Source of the DNA: Rhodococcoides kyotonense
GTDB taxonomy: Bacteria; Actinomycetota; Actinomycetes; Mycobacteriales; Mycobacteriaceae
Direction of reading: 5' to 3'
Length of the DNA stretch: 64,000 nucleotides
Assembly: GCF_900188125.1 (NCBI RefSeq)
Contig: NZ_FZOW01000002.1
Span: 310,001 to 374,000 of the forward strand
Part shown: positions 1 through 8,164 of the stretch, in pieces
Layout of the letters: the number at the start of each line of letters is the position of its first letter
Numbering within the stretch: the stretch's first letter is position 1
Position numbers and translations under genes: made by a program
Notes under the pieces: generated by a model
Seen by the model: only the letters and a program-made list of their open reading frames with translations
Databases searched by the model: none
What the model was told of the DNA's origin: nothing

Positions 1-981
1 TTCACCGACAAGATCCGTCGGCACACGCTGCTGCACGAGGACCTCAAGCGGTTCTTCGACGGCTTCCCACGCAACGCGCACCCGATGCCGGTGCTCTCCA
101 GCGCGGTCAATGCACTGTCTGCGTACTACCAGGACTCGCTGGATCCCAACGATCCGGAGCAGGTCGAGCTGTCGACCATTCGCCTGCTGGCGAAGCTCCC
201 GACGATCGCGGCGTACGCCTACAAGAAGTCCGTCGGTCAGCCGTTCCTGTACCCGGACAACTCGAAGAGCCTCGTCGAGAACTTCCTGCGTATGACGTTC
301 GGCTTCCCGGCCGAGCCGTACGAGGTCGATCCCGAGATCGTGCGCGCCCTGGACATGCTGCTCATCCTGCATGCCGATCACGAGCAGAACTGCTCGACGT
401 CGACGGTTCGCCTCGTCGGTTCGTCGGACGCCAACCTGTTCACGTCCATCTCGGGCGGCATCAACGCTCTGTGGGGCCCGCTGCACGGCGGTGCCAATCA
501 GGCAGTGCTCGAGATGCTCGACAAGATCAAGGCCGAGGGCGGCGACGCCACCGACTTCCTGCGTCGGGTCAAGAACAAGGAAGACGGCGTGAAGCTCATG
601 GGCTTCGGGCACCGCGTCTACAAGAACTTCGACCCGCGCGCGACGCTGGTCAAGGAGACCGCGCACAACATCCTCGACAAGCTGGGCAACGGTGACGAGC
701 TCCTCGACATCGCACTCAAGCTGGAGGAGACCGCGCTCACCGACGATTACTTCATCGAGCGCAAGCTGTACCCGAACGTCGACTTCTACACCGGTCTGAT
801 CTACCGCGCGATGGGCTTCCCGCCGCGCATGTTCACGGTGTTGTTCGCTATGGGCCGTCTCCCGGGCTGGATCGCGCACTGGCGCGAGATGCACGAGGAT
901 CCGTCCACGAAGATCGGCCGTCCGCGTCAGATCTACACCGGCTACACCGAGCGCGATTACAAGGACTTGTCCGCGCGCTAG
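1..981 (+). CDS. gltA: Citrate synthase, 5'-truncated by the window edge
   Basis: This enzyme condenses acetyl-CoA with oxaloacetate at the entry to the TCA cycle. The frame is open from base 1, so the true start lies before the window; 326 codons are visible of a family usually about 430 residues long. Catalytic signatures seen are the His in LWGPLHGGAN (visible codon 162), the His in GFGHRVYKNF (codon 204) and the Asp in NVDFYTGL (codon 261). A strong hairpin follows the TAG. The mycobacterial GltA2 (Rv0896) is the closest relative I know and fits the conserved local gene order. Confidence 0.97.
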   Translation, partial: FTDKIRRHTLLHEDLKRFFDGFPRNAHPMPVLSSAVNALSAYYQDSLDPNDPEQVELSTIRLLAKLPTIAAYAYKKSVGQPFLYPDNSKSLVENFLRMTFGFPAEPYEVDPEIVRALDMLLILHADHEQNCSTSTVRLVGSSDANLFTSISGGINALWGPLHGGANQAVLEMLDKIKAEGGDATDFLRRVKNKEDGVKLMGFGHRVYKNFDPRATLVKETAHNILDKLGNGDELLDIALKLEETALTDDYFIERKLYPNVDFYTGLIYRAMGFPPRMFTVLFAMGRLPGWIAHWREMHEDPSTKIGRPRQIYTGYTERDYKDLSAR

Positions 982-991
982 CAGAGCCACA

Positions 992-1027
992 GAAGCCGCC
1001 CACTCCCGCTAGGGGGTGGGCGGCTTC
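992..1027. terminator. Intrinsic terminator between citrate synthase and amidase gene
   Basis: The arms GAAGCCGCCCAC and GTGGGCGGCTTC pair perfectly, and the stem continues inward almost to a 4-base GCTA loop. A short T-rich run follows on the + strand. It lies between two convergent genes and could stop transcription from both sides. Confidence 0.85.
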
Positions 1028-1048
1028 TTCGTTCCTACGCCGGGAGAG

Positions 1049-1843
1049 TCAGAACTGGCGACGGTTCGCCAGCACCGGCAACTTCTCACGGATGCCGTCG
1101 AGGACGACGGTGTCGATGTCGACGGTCAGCAGGCCAGGTGTGGCGTCGAGCTCGCCGAGGATCTCGCCGAGCGGAGAACTGACAACTGAATGTCCGACGC
1201 CCAGAGGCGCGGTTCCTTCCGCGTTCTCGGGCTCGGGCTGATCGCAGGCGGCGACGAAGGCCGTCGAGTCGAGTGCTCGAGCACGAGCGAGCAGCGACCA
1301 CTGCTCGACCTTGCCCGGCCCGGCTCCCCACGATGCCGCGACGACGATCAGGTCGGCCCCGAGGTCACCCAGCTTCTGGAACAGAGCCGGGAAGCGGATG
1401 TCGTAGCAGGTGGCGAAGCCGACCTTGATGCCGTCGATGTCGACGACGAGGGGATCCTGGCCCGGCGCGACGGTGTCGGACTCGGCGAATCCGAACGCGT
1501 CGAACAGGTGGATCTTGTCGTAGCTGGCGTCGATGCCGCGGCCGGTGACGAGCAACGTGTTCCCGACGCGGCCCTCGTCGGCCGGGGTGAACATGCCTGC
1601 GACGATCGTGATGTCGAGTCGTCGTGCGATCTCGCGGACCTCGTCGGCCCACGGTCCGTCGACGGGTTCTGCGACGCCACGCAGCGGCACGCCGAAGCGT
1701 CGCATCATGGCTTCGGGGAACACGACGAGCGAGGAGCCCGCGTCCTTCGCGGCCTGCGCGTGGGTGTCGATGATCTTCAGGTTCTCGGCCGGTTCGGTGC
1801 CGCTGTTGACCTGGGCAAGACTGATTCGGACGGTGGTGCTCAT
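1049..1843 (-). CDS. Nitrilase-superfamily carbon-nitrogen hydrolase (amidase)
   Basis: A 264-residue single-domain member of the carbon-nitrogen hydrolase family, which cleaves amides, carbamoyl groups or nitriles through a cysteine thioester. The Glu-Lys-Cys triad is visible: E44 in VVFPEAMM, K110 in SYDKIHLF and C146 in ATCYDIRFP. The ATG at 1843 is preferred to the upstream one because AGGAG lies just ahead of it. The gene is divergent from a GntR regulator whose start codon sits in a palindromic operator, and an MHS-type uptake transporter lies on the far side of that regulator. I infer that the three handle one imported amide- or ureido-type compound; the substrate cannot be read from the sequence. 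Confidence 0.88.
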   Translation of the reverse strand: MSTTVRISLAQVNSGTEPAENLKIIDTHAQAAKDAGSSLVVFPEAMMRRFGVPLRGVAEPVDGPWADEVREIARRLDITIVAGMFTPADEGRVGNTLLVTGRGIDASYDKIHLFDAFGFAESDTVAPGQDPLVVDIDGIKVGFATCYDIRFPALFQKLGDLGADLIVVAASWGAGPGKVEQWSLLARARALDSTAFVAACDQPEPENAEGTAPLGVGHSVVSSPLGEILGELDATPGLLTVDIDTVVLDGIREKLPVLANRRQF

Positions 1844-1876
1844 AGAAGAACTCCTGGTTTCATCTGGCGCCGACAG

Positions 1877-1893
1877 GTATACATATCGTATGC
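1877..1893. promoter_or_regulatory. Operator site 1, GTATACA-N3-CGTATGC
   Basis: A 17-base interrupted palindrome of half-site GYATACR. The same motif with a different spacer occurs at 3898-3914, the only other copy I noticed. This copy overlaps the start codon of the GntR gene and lies just upstream of the divergent amidase gene. Binding of the FCD-type regulator here is inferred. Confidence 0.65.
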
Positions 1894-2531
1894 AATCGCT
1901 GTCGGGTAGGGACAAGGCTTACGTCTTCGTGCGCGATCAGGTGCTCACTTCGCCCGCCGCGACCGGCACCTTCCTCAACGAACAGGATCTCGCGACGCGA
2001 ATCGGCGTGTCTCGCACCCCTGTTCGCGAAGCGCTGCTGATGTTGCAGGCGGAGGGTCTGGTCGAGATGGTACCGAAACGTGGTGCTCACGTCCCCGCCA
2101 TGTCGGGCCGTCAGATCGACGAGTTGATGGACCTGCGCGGGGTGCTGGAGCGTCATGCGGCGACGACGTCGCTGAACGCAGGCAAGGCGCCCGCGTCGGC
2201 GATGCGTTCGGTGCTCGCCGAGCAGGAGGTCCTCGCCGACATCCGAACTGCCGATGCTGCAAAGGATTTCATCGACCTGGACGGCAAGTTCCATCAGATT
2301 CTGATCGACGCGGCAGGAAGTGATCTGTTGTCGAGAACGTACGCGGGGCTCCGCGCTCGACAGCTGCGGGTCGGTCTGACTGCACTGTTCTCCGCCGCCG
2401 ACCGGCAGCAGAACGTCTGCACCGAACACGAGGCGATCGTCGCCGCTCTGGAGAGCGGCGACGAACGCGACGTGCATCGGGCTATCGACGATCATCTCGA
2501 GGTCACGCTGCAGATCCTGCTGCGGGCGTAG
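1890..2531 (+). CDS. GntR-family transcriptional regulator, FCD subfamily
   Basis: A 213-residue regulator with an N-terminal winged helix (about residues 8-70; the recognition region reads RIGVSRTPVREALLMLQAEG) and a C-terminal FCD ligand-binding domain (about 85-210) with conserved acidic and histidine residues of the usual metal/acid site, as in GKFHQIL and TEHEAIVAAL. The start at 1890 gives the expected N-terminal length but lies inside operator site 1, so the mRNA may be leaderless and self-repressed. Its last 29 bases overlap the convergent transporter gene. FCD regulators usually respond to carboxylic acids, which fits the adjacent amidase, transporter and DUF2848 genes. Confidence 0.9.
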   Translation: MQSLSGRDKAYVFVRDQVLTSPAATGTFLNEQDLATRIGVSRTPVREALLMLQAEGLVEMVPKRGAHVPAMSGRQIDELMDLRGVLERHAATTSLNAGKAPASAMRSVLAEQEVLADIRTADAAKDFIDLDGKFHQILIDAAGSDLLSRTYAGLRARQLRVGLTALFSAADRQQNVCTEHEAIVAALESGDERDVHRAIDDHLEVTLQILLRA

Positions 2532-3837
2532 CGTTCGAGATCACCTCGTACTCTTCTTCTTCGGCGCGATCGGGGTTGCGTCCCAATGCAAGTCCGATGA
2601 GCGTCAGGATTCCGACGATCGTGACGTAGCCGACGATGAGCACCCAGCTGTCGGTCTTGTCGAGAAGGAACACGAAGATCAGCGGTGCCATCGCACCACC
2701 GACGACGCCGGCAAGGGTGTAGGCGAGCGAGCTGCCCGTCGAGCGCAACCGGACCGTGAACTGCTCGGTGACGAAGGCTGCCTGCGGTCCGTACATGAAC
2801 GAGTGGAACGCAAGTCCGACGACGACGCCCAGAATCAGCAGCGGCAGCGAGCCTCCGCCGATGATGAGGAAGAAGATCGCGCTCCACGCGACGCCGCCGA
2901 CTGCGGCGACAGCGTAGACGAGACGACGGTTGATGCGGTCCGAGATCGCACCGGCCAGCGGAATCAATCCGAGCTGGAACGCAGAGCCGACCAGAATCGC
3001 GATGAGGACTTCACTGCGTTCGAAGCCCAGCTTCTGCGTGCCGTACGTGATCGAGAAGACCGTGAACAGTGCGTAGATGACGTCGGGCGCGATGCGGGAG
3101 AGGATCGCGGCGATCAGTGGGCGACGCTGCGTCGAGAAGACTTCGCTGATCGGTGCCTCGGATCGGTCGCCGCTTTCCTGGAGAGCCTTGAAGACCGGGG
3201 TGTCTTCGAGCTTCAGTCGAATCCAGAGTCCGAAGCCGACGAGAACGGCCGAGAAGAGGAACGCAACACGCCAACCCCAGGACTCGAACTGCTCTTCGGT
3301 CAACGCGAGCGTCAGTCCTGCGAGTGCACCGTTCGCGAGCAGGTTGCCTGCAGGCGGTCCGATCTGAGCGGCCGAGGACCAGAATCCGCGCTGACGCGGA
3401 TTGCCGTATTCGCTCGAGAGTAGGACGGCGCCGCCCCACTCACCGCCGACGGCGACACCCTGCGCGAAGCGCATCGTCACCAACAGAATCGGCGCGACGA
3501 TGCCGATCGTGTCGTAACCGGGGATGAGGCCGATCGCGAAGGTGGTGACACCGATCAGCAACAAGGTGATGACGAGCAGCTGTTTACGCCCGATCACGTC
3601 GCCGAGTCGTCCGAAGACGAAACCGCCGACAGGACGAGCGATGTACCCGACCGCGTAAGTCGAGAACGCCAGCAGGGTTCCGGTCAGGGGATCGCTGTCC
3701 GGGAAGAAGATGAGAGGGAAGACCAGTGCGGCGGCAGCCGAGTAGACGGCGAAGTCGTACCACTCCAATGCCGTCCCGGTCAGGCTCGCGGCGAATGCCT
3801 TCGCCAGGCCTTTCTTGTCGACTGTCTGCGCAGTCAT
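2503..3837 (-). CDS. MFS transporter of the metabolite:H+ symporter (MHS) family
   Basis: A 444-residue, twelve-helix inner-membrane transporter. The N-terminus (LTGTALEWYDFAVYSAAA) and the loop 2-3 signature GRLGDVIGRKQLL are typical of the MHS branch that includes KgtP, ShiA and ProP, proton symporters for organic acids and zwitterions. The ATG at 3837 has AAGGAG at good spacing; a longer in-frame extension upstream lacks coding character. Operator site 2 lies 61 bases upstream, so the same GntR protein probably controls it. Together with the amidase it looks like an uptake-and-hydrolysis pair; the substrate is unknown. Confidence 0.9.
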   Translation of the reverse strand: MTAQTVDKKGLAKAFAASLTGTALEWYDFAVYSAAAALVFPLIFFPDSDPLTGTLLAFSTYAVGYIARPVGGFVFGRLGDVIGRKQLLVITLLLIGVTTFAIGLIPGYDTIGIVAPILLVTMRFAQGVAVGGEWGGAVLLSSEYGNPRQRGFWSSAAQIGPPAGNLLANGALAGLTLALTEEQFESWGWRVAFLFSAVLVGFGLWIRLKLEDTPVFKALQESGDRSEAPISEVFSTQRRPLIAAILSRIAPDVIYALFTVFSITYGTQKLGFERSEVLIAILVGSAFQLGLIPLAGAISDRINRRLVYAVAAVGGVAWSAIFFLIIGGGSLPLLILGVVVGLAFHSFMYGPQAAFVTEQFTVRLRSTGSSLAYTLAGVVGGAMAPLIFVFLLDKTDSWVLIVGYVTIVGILTLIGLALGRNPDRAEEEEYEVISNATPAAGSAA

Positions 3838-3897
3838 GGCAACTCCTTCGATGTGCTTGGAATCACGTGGATCCGTTGATCGCTCTCCATACTTGCT

Positions 3898-3914
3898 GTA
3901 TACAAGACGTATGC
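3898..3914. promoter_or_regulatory. Operator site 2, GTATACA-N3-CGTATGC
   Basis: Second copy of the 17-base palindrome found at the GntR start codon. The two 7-base halves are identical to site 1; only the 3-base spacer differs (AGA against TAT). It lies between the divergent MHS transporter and DUF2848 genes, where one regulator dimer could control both promoters. Confidence 0.68.
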
Positions 3915-3967
3915 GCAAGCTTTTCGGCGTATCGGAAACAAAAAAGTAACGGGAGAGGTCCTCACTC

Positions 3968-4642
3968 ATGCTCACTTTCACGCTGCCCGACGGGACGACC
4001 GAATCCGTCGAACCGCTGAATCTCCTCAATGCGGGATACGCGGGTCGCAACCAGGAAGAGGTCGCGCACCACATCGCCGAGCTGGCCGAGCTGGGCGTTC
4101 CCGCGCCGACCGTCACGCCCGCGATGTACCCGATCTCGCCCTACCTGGCACAGCAGACCGACACCGTGCACGTCCAGCACGGTCGCACGTCCGGTGAGGC
4201 CGAGTGGGCACTGGTCATCCTCGGCGACACCGACGACGATGTCCTGCTGACGGTCGCGTGCGACCACACCGACCGCGACCTCGAGGTACACAGCGTTGCA
4301 TGGAGCAAGAACGCGTCTCCCGACGTGCTCGGATCCGCAGCGTGGCGACTGTCCGACGTCGCCGATCGCATCGATGACATCACCCTGAAGGCATGGGTCG
4401 GCGATACCCCGATCCAGACCGGTTCACTCGCCGATCTGCTCGCGCCGAAGTACTGGCTCGACGTCCTCCGCGAGCGCGGTCTGTTCAAGCGCGGCACCAT
4501 CCTGATCTCGGGCACCATCTCGATGCACCCGGGCGTCGACCAGTTCGCCGAGGCGTGGAAGGTCGAGATGGCCGACGCGGCGACGGGCAACGTGCTGACC
4601 TGCGCATACGATGTAATTCGCATGGCTGAGCCGATCGGCTGA
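3968..4642 (+). CDS. DUF2848 family protein
   Basis: A 224-residue cytoplasmic protein resembling the DUF2848 family, whose members are thought to have a fold related to fumarylacetoacetate hydrolase. No characterised reaction is known to me. The N-terminus (LTFTLPDGTTESVEPLNLLNAGYAGRNQ) and a central stretch ending in DVADRIDDITLKAWV match what I recall of the family. The start has GGGAGAGG upstream. Operator site 2 lies between it and the divergent MHS transporter, so it probably belongs to the same small regulon as the amidase and may act on its carboxylate product. That role is inference. Confidence 0.75.
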   Translation: MLTFTLPDGTTESVEPLNLLNAGYAGRNQEEVAHHIAELAELGVPAPTVTPAMYPISPYLAQQTDTVHVQHGRTSGEAEWALVILGDTDDDVLLTVACDHTDRDLEVHSVAWSKNASPDVLGSAAWRLSDVADRIDDITLKAWVGDTPIQTGSLADLLAPKYWLDVLRERGLFKRGTILISGTISMHPGVDQFAEAWKVEMADAATGNVLTCAYDVIRMAEPIG

Positions 4643-4653
4643 CAGTCGCGACG

Positions 4654-4659
4654 TAGTGT
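4654..4659 (+). promoter_or_regulatory. -10 box TAGTGT of a leaderless FKBP transcript
   Basis: TAGTGT is followed by 7 bases and then the GTG start at 4667, with no ribosome binding site. That spacing puts the transcription start at or next to the start codon. Confidence 0.55.
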
Positions 4660-4666
4660 GGGACCC

Positions 4667-5026
4667 GTGACGAAGCCAATTATCGAGTTTCAAGCAGGCC
4701 CACCGCCCACCGATCTCGTCGTAGTCGACCTGGTCGAGGGCGACGGCGCAGAAGCTGTTCCCGGCGGCAATGTCGAGGTCCACTACGTCGGCGTCGAGTT
4801 CGACAGCGGTGAGGAGTTCGACTCGTCGTGGAACCGCGGTGAGTCGATCCAGTTCCCGCTGCAGGGCCTCATCCAGGGATGGCAGGACGGCATTCCCGGC
4901 ATGAAGGTCGGCGGACGGCGTCAGCTGACCATTCCTCCCGAGCTGGCATACGGCCCCGCAGGCGCGGGTCACCGGCTCTCCGGCAAGACCCTCGTCTTCG
5001 TGATCGATCTGCTCGACGTCAAGTAA
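4667..5026 (+). CDS. FKBP-type peptidyl-prolyl cis-trans isomerase
   Basis: A 119-residue single-domain FKBP that catalyses proline cis-trans isomerisation during folding. The core reads VHYVGVEFDSGEEFDSS, then GLIQGWQDGIPGMKVGGRR and IPPELAYGP, the usual active-site strands and loops. There is no signal peptide, so it is cytoplasmic. I chose the GTG at 4667 because a TAGTGT box lies 7 bases upstream; the GTG at 4658 would overlap that box. A large palindrome lies directly downstream. Confidence 0.93.
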   Translation: MTKPIIEFQAGPPPTDLVVVDLVEGDGAEAVPGGNVEVHYVGVEFDSGEEFDSSWNRGESIQFPLQGLIQGWQDGIPGMKVGGRRQLTIPPELAYGPAGAGHRLSGKTLVFVIDLLDVK

Positions 5027-5027
5027 T

Positions 5028-5082
5028 GCGCCTTCGGCGCCCGTGTGCGCATAGTAGGTCCAGCGACCGACTATGCGCACAC
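5028..5082. repeat. Composite palindrome, class A (with mini-hairpin)
   Basis: The main palindrome spans 5043-5082: an 18-base arm GTGTGCGCATAGTAGGTC, a 4-base loop and a right arm that matches with one mismatch. Two bases before it is a mini-hairpin, GCGCC-TTC-GGCGC (5028-5040). It separates the FKBP gene from the response regulator gene. It could act as a terminator but has no T-run, and it belongs to a dispersed family in this window. An ATG inside the right arm (5073) is in frame with the response regulator but is not its likely start. Confidence 0.85.
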
Positions 5083-5099
5083 CGGTGGCGGAGCTGCAG

Positions 5100-5780
5100 A
5101 TGTGGGCACTGATCGTCGAGAACGACGATCGGATGGCCCGAGCCCTCAGTCGCTCGATGCGCGCCGAGGGCTTCGATGTCGAACGAGTGACAGGCGTCGC
5201 CTCGACGCGGGTCGCCGTCGCACAACGACAGTACGACGTCGCGCTCGTCGACCTCGGTCTCGACGACGGGGATGGTGTCGACGTCATCAGAATGCTCCGC
5301 GACCATCCGTCGACGGGTGTCATTGCAGTGACCGCGCGAGGCGCGGTGTCGGATCGAGTGCGCGGACTGCGCGCCGGTGCCGACGACTATCTCGTCAAAC
5401 CTTTCGGAATCGCCGAACTGACGGCACGTGTCGACGCCGTGCTACGACGCATCGGCCCCACCCTTCCCGAGCCCAAGGGCGTCATCACGCACGGGCCTCT
5501 GGCGATCGATCGCGAATGCCGCGAGGTGACGTCCGGCGGCGAACCGATCACGTTGACGCGCAAGGAATTCGACGTTCTGGTGCTATTGGCGCAGAGAGCA
5601 GGATCGGTCGTCGAACGGGATCGTATTCTCACCTCGGTCTGGCAGTCGACGTGGGAAGGTGCTACACGTTCACTCGACACGCACATGGCGTCACTGCGAA
5701 CGAAACTCGGTGCGGCCGCGTCGATCACCACGGTCCGGGGCGTCGGGTATCGCCTCGAGTCCCTGTCCGTGGAAGCCTGA
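5100..5780 (+). CDS. OmpR-family response regulator
   Basis: A 226-residue regulator with a receiver domain (about 1-112) and a C-terminal winged helix (about 125-222). The phosphoacceptor is D51 in ALVDLGLDD, with acidic residues ENDD near the N-terminus and K100 in DYLVKPF. The ATG at 5100 is chosen because GGAG lies 6 bases upstream. The histidine kinase gene begins at the base after its stop codon. With the TAXI and DctA genes downstream it probably regulates dicarboxylate uptake. Confidence 0.93.
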   Translation: MWALIVENDDRMARALSRSMRAEGFDVERVTGVASTRVAVAQRQYDVALVDLGLDDGDGVDVIRMLRDHPSTGVIAVTARGAVSDRVRGLRAGADDYLVKPFGIAELTARVDAVLRRIGPTLPEPKGVITHGPLAIDRECREVTSGGEPITLTRKEFDVLVLLAQRAGSVVERDRILTSVWQSTWEGATRSLDTHMASLRTKLGAAASITTVRGVGYRLESLSVEA

Positions 5781-7148
5781 GTGCGACGCCGCATCATGAT
5801 CGGATTGATTCCGGTCATCGTGCTTCTCGTTCTGGGAGTGGGCATTCCGTACGCGGTACTCGTCAGCGAGCGGTCGACGCAGAGAGTGTTCATCGACCGA
5901 ACCGGTGACGCCACGCGGTTCGCCACTCTGGTCGATGCGGCCGTCGAAGCGAGCGACTACACGCGACTCGATGCCGAGCTGTCCGAATATGCAGCGCTGT
6001 ACGGCTCGTCGGTGTGGGTGATCGGGCTCGATGGATTGGTCCTTCACGATCCGGGGCTCGCGTTGCCCGAGGATGCCGTCTTCGTGGGCCAGGTACGACG
6101 AGCGTTCGCCGGTGGCCGCGTATCGGAGGCTCCGACGGTGTTCCCGCGGACGGCAGGACCGTTGCGCGTCGTCGAACCCGTGGGCCGGGATTCTCAGGTC
6201 ACCGCGGTGGTGGTGATCGAAGCATCGACGGCGAAGCTGCGCGCGAACAGCCTGTCGCAGTGGACCATCGGGCTCCTCGTTCTGCTTGTTCCCGTGGCAG
6301 GGCTGATCGCCGGGCTCTGGCCGCTGACGCGCTGGATCATGCGGCCGGTTCGCGAACTGGAGCGTCGAGCAGTGCAAGTGCGGGCCGGCGATCTCGGTGC
6401 CCGAGCAGACGTCGATCGAGGCCCGCCCGAACTTCGTGAACTGTCGGCGTCGTTCAACACGATGGTCGGCACCGTCGAGCGTTCCATGGAGCGGCAACGC
6501 GCGTTCGTCTCCGACGCGGCGCATCAGCTGCGAAATCCGTTGGCCAGCTTACGGTTGTCCGTCGAGAACCTCGGACCGTGGCTGCGCGACGGTGATGCGC
6601 GAGAAGCACACGACGATGCGATCGCCGAAACCGTCGAGCTGGGGCGCACGTTCGAGTCCATGCTCGGTGCCGCCTCGCGAGAACCGATTCCCGACGAGCA
6701 TGCGTGGACCGTCGGTCGTGTGTACGAGGTGGCAATTCCGCACTGGGAGATCATGACTCGCGATGTGGGTATGGCATTGGTCGTCGACGGGCCACACTTG
6801 CCCGACAGCGTGATTCGTCAGCCTCCCGGCGGGCTCGTCGCAGTACTCGACGAGTTGGTGTCCAATGCGGCGAGACTGTCCGGCGGCACCACAGTCGCCG
6901 TACGGTCGTCGCTCGAGGACAGCTGGTGCGTCATCGAGGTCGTCGATGACGGTGTCGGCCTCACATCCGACGAGATCGACTCCGCAACAGGAAGATTCTG
7001 GCGAGCGCCGCGGCATCAGAACGTCGACGGGACAGGGCTGGGATTGGCGATCGTCACCGATGTCGTCGCCGACGCCGGAGGCACGGTGGAGCTGCGGCAG
7101 GCATCGCCCACGGGGTTGGTGGCTACGGTTCGACTACCGCAGGTGTGA
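5781..7148 (+). CDS. Membrane sensor histidine kinase (partner of 5100-5780)
   Basis: A 455-residue kinase with a first membrane segment (about 6-28), an extracytoplasmic sensor region (about 29-160), a second membrane segment (about 165-190), HAMP, a dimerisation domain with H248 in SDAAHQLRNPL, and an ATPase domain with DELVSNAARL, DDGVGL and GTGLGLAIV. The HQLRNPL form of the H-box resembles TctE-type kinases. The GTG start directly follows the regulator's TGA, so translation is coupled. The convergent TAXI protein gene ends 2 bases away and could supply the ligand-binding partner for the sensor region. Confidence 0.92.
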   Translation: MRRRIMIGLIPVIVLLVLGVGIPYAVLVSERSTQRVFIDRTGDATRFATLVDAAVEASDYTRLDAELSEYAALYGSSVWVIGLDGLVLHDPGLALPEDAVFVGQVRRAFAGGRVSEAPTVFPRTAGPLRVVEPVGRDSQVTAVVVIEASTAKLRANSLSQWTIGLLVLLVPVAGLIAGLWPLTRWIMRPVRELERRAVQVRAGDLGARADVDRGPPELRELSASFNTMVGTVERSMERQRAFVSDAAHQLRNPLASLRLSVENLGPWLRDGDAREAHDDAIAETVELGRTFESMLGAASREPIPDEHAWTVGRVYEVAIPHWEIMTRDVGMALVVDGPHLPDSVIRQPPGGLVAVLDELVSNAARLSGGTTVAVRSSLEDSWCVIEVVDDGVGLTSDEIDSATGRFWRAPRHQNVDGTGLGLAIVTDVVADAGGTVELRQASPTGLVATVRLPQV

Positions 7149-7150
7149 GA

Positions 7151-8077
7151 TCACGGCTTGTGTTCGCGGAACCACGCGGCCGATCCCGGATGCAGTGTCA
7201 TGGGTGTCGTCGCCGCCCCGGTGCGCGGGTTGATCTGGTCTGCTTCCGGACGATTCGCAGACAGAGCTTCGGCGCTGTCGAACGTGTGGTGGGTCAGAAA
7301 CTTCGCGAGGTCGAACGGAAAGTCGTTGCGTACCAACACGAGTGTCGGTACCGCGAACGTTCGGCTGGACGGCACACCCGGGTAGACGGTTCCCGAGATC
7401 ACGACGGGGAGGTATTCGCCGGGGAAGGCGGTCTGTACCTGGTCGGTTTCGGTTGTCAGGTCGACGAATTCGATACCGCGTCCGCTGCTCGAGGACGCCG
7501 CGACCAGCCCGTCGATCGCGGGCGTCGGCATGGCGGTCAGCGAGAACACCGCGTCGACCTCGTCGCGCAGCAGAGCGTCGGCTGCCTCGTTCTGACCGTA
7601 CGACAGGGGAGCGACGTCGATGCCCACCGCGCCCAGTAGGCGTTGCGCCGTGAATCGGGTGCCGGAGTTGGTGAGCCCCATGGCCACTCGTCGTCCTGGA
7701 AGATCCTGCAGTGTCCTGACGGGTCCGCCGATCTTCACCGCCAGGTGCAGCACCGAATCGAAGACGCGGAACAGGGCGACGAATCTGTCTCGGTACGGCG
7801 CGGCGACGTCGGAATTGACGAATCCGAGTTCGACGGCGCGGTCGTCGAGCATACGAGCGTTGTCGACGGCCGCGTCGGTCTCGACGATGCTCACGACCTC
7901 TCGTCCGAGCACCGCGTTCCACCGGTCCGCCAGCGCGGTGCCGGTTTCGCGGTACGTCGCGCCTGCCGGTCCGGTAGCCAACCGGAGGGAGCCGACGTCG
8001 GGAATCGCGGGTCGCGAGCACGCGACGCCACCGGCCGCGACACCCAACGCCCCGAGCAGCAGCGAGCGTCTGTTCAC
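7151..8077 (-). CDS. TAXI-family TRAP-type solute-binding lipoprotein (orphan)
   Basis: A 308-residue extracytoplasmic binding protein. The N-terminus is MNRRSLLLGALGVAAGGVAC, a signal peptide with an apparent lipidation cysteine at residue 20. The mature part has the TAXI-family features ATGPAGATYRETG near the N-terminus and DAVFSLTAMPTPAIDGL in the middle. No DctQ/DctM-type membrane genes are in the window, so it is unlikely to feed a TRAP transporter encoded here. It lies between a two-component system and a divergent DctA gene and is more likely a periplasmic sensing partner, as proposed for BctC with BctDE or DctB with DctS. The GTG start has GGAGG close upstream. Confidence 0.88.
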   Translation of the reverse strand: MNRRSLLLGALGVAAGGVACSRPAIPDVGSLRLATGPAGATYRETGTALADRWNAVLGREVVSIVETDAAVDNARMLDDRAVELGFVNSDVAAPYRDRFVALFRVFDSVLHLAVKIGGPVRTLQDLPGRRVAMGLTNSGTRFTAQRLLGAVGIDVAPLSYGQNEAADALLRDEVDAVFSLTAMPTPAIDGLVAASSSSGRGIEFVDLTTETDQVQTAFPGEYLPVVISGTVYPGVPSSRTFAVPTLVLVRNDFPFDLAKFLTHHTFDSAEALSANRPEADQINPRTGAATTPMTLHPGSAAWFREHKP

Positions 8078-8164
8078 GGTCCTCCGATGTCCTGAATGTC
8101 AGATTCACCTCAAATCTACGCATGAATTTTGATGTGACGGGCGCCACTGCGAGATGTTGGATCC

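Noticed and set aside
5073..5099. ATG at 5073 as the start of the response regulator
   Set aside because: It lies inside a palindrome arm and has no ribosome binding site; ATG 5100 has GGAG at good spacing and gives the normal N-terminus.
8101..8117. AGATT/AATCT inverted repeat as the operator of the dicarboxylate two-component system
   Set aside because: Only 5-base arms in a single place; mentioned in the dctA entry but not strong enough to call.
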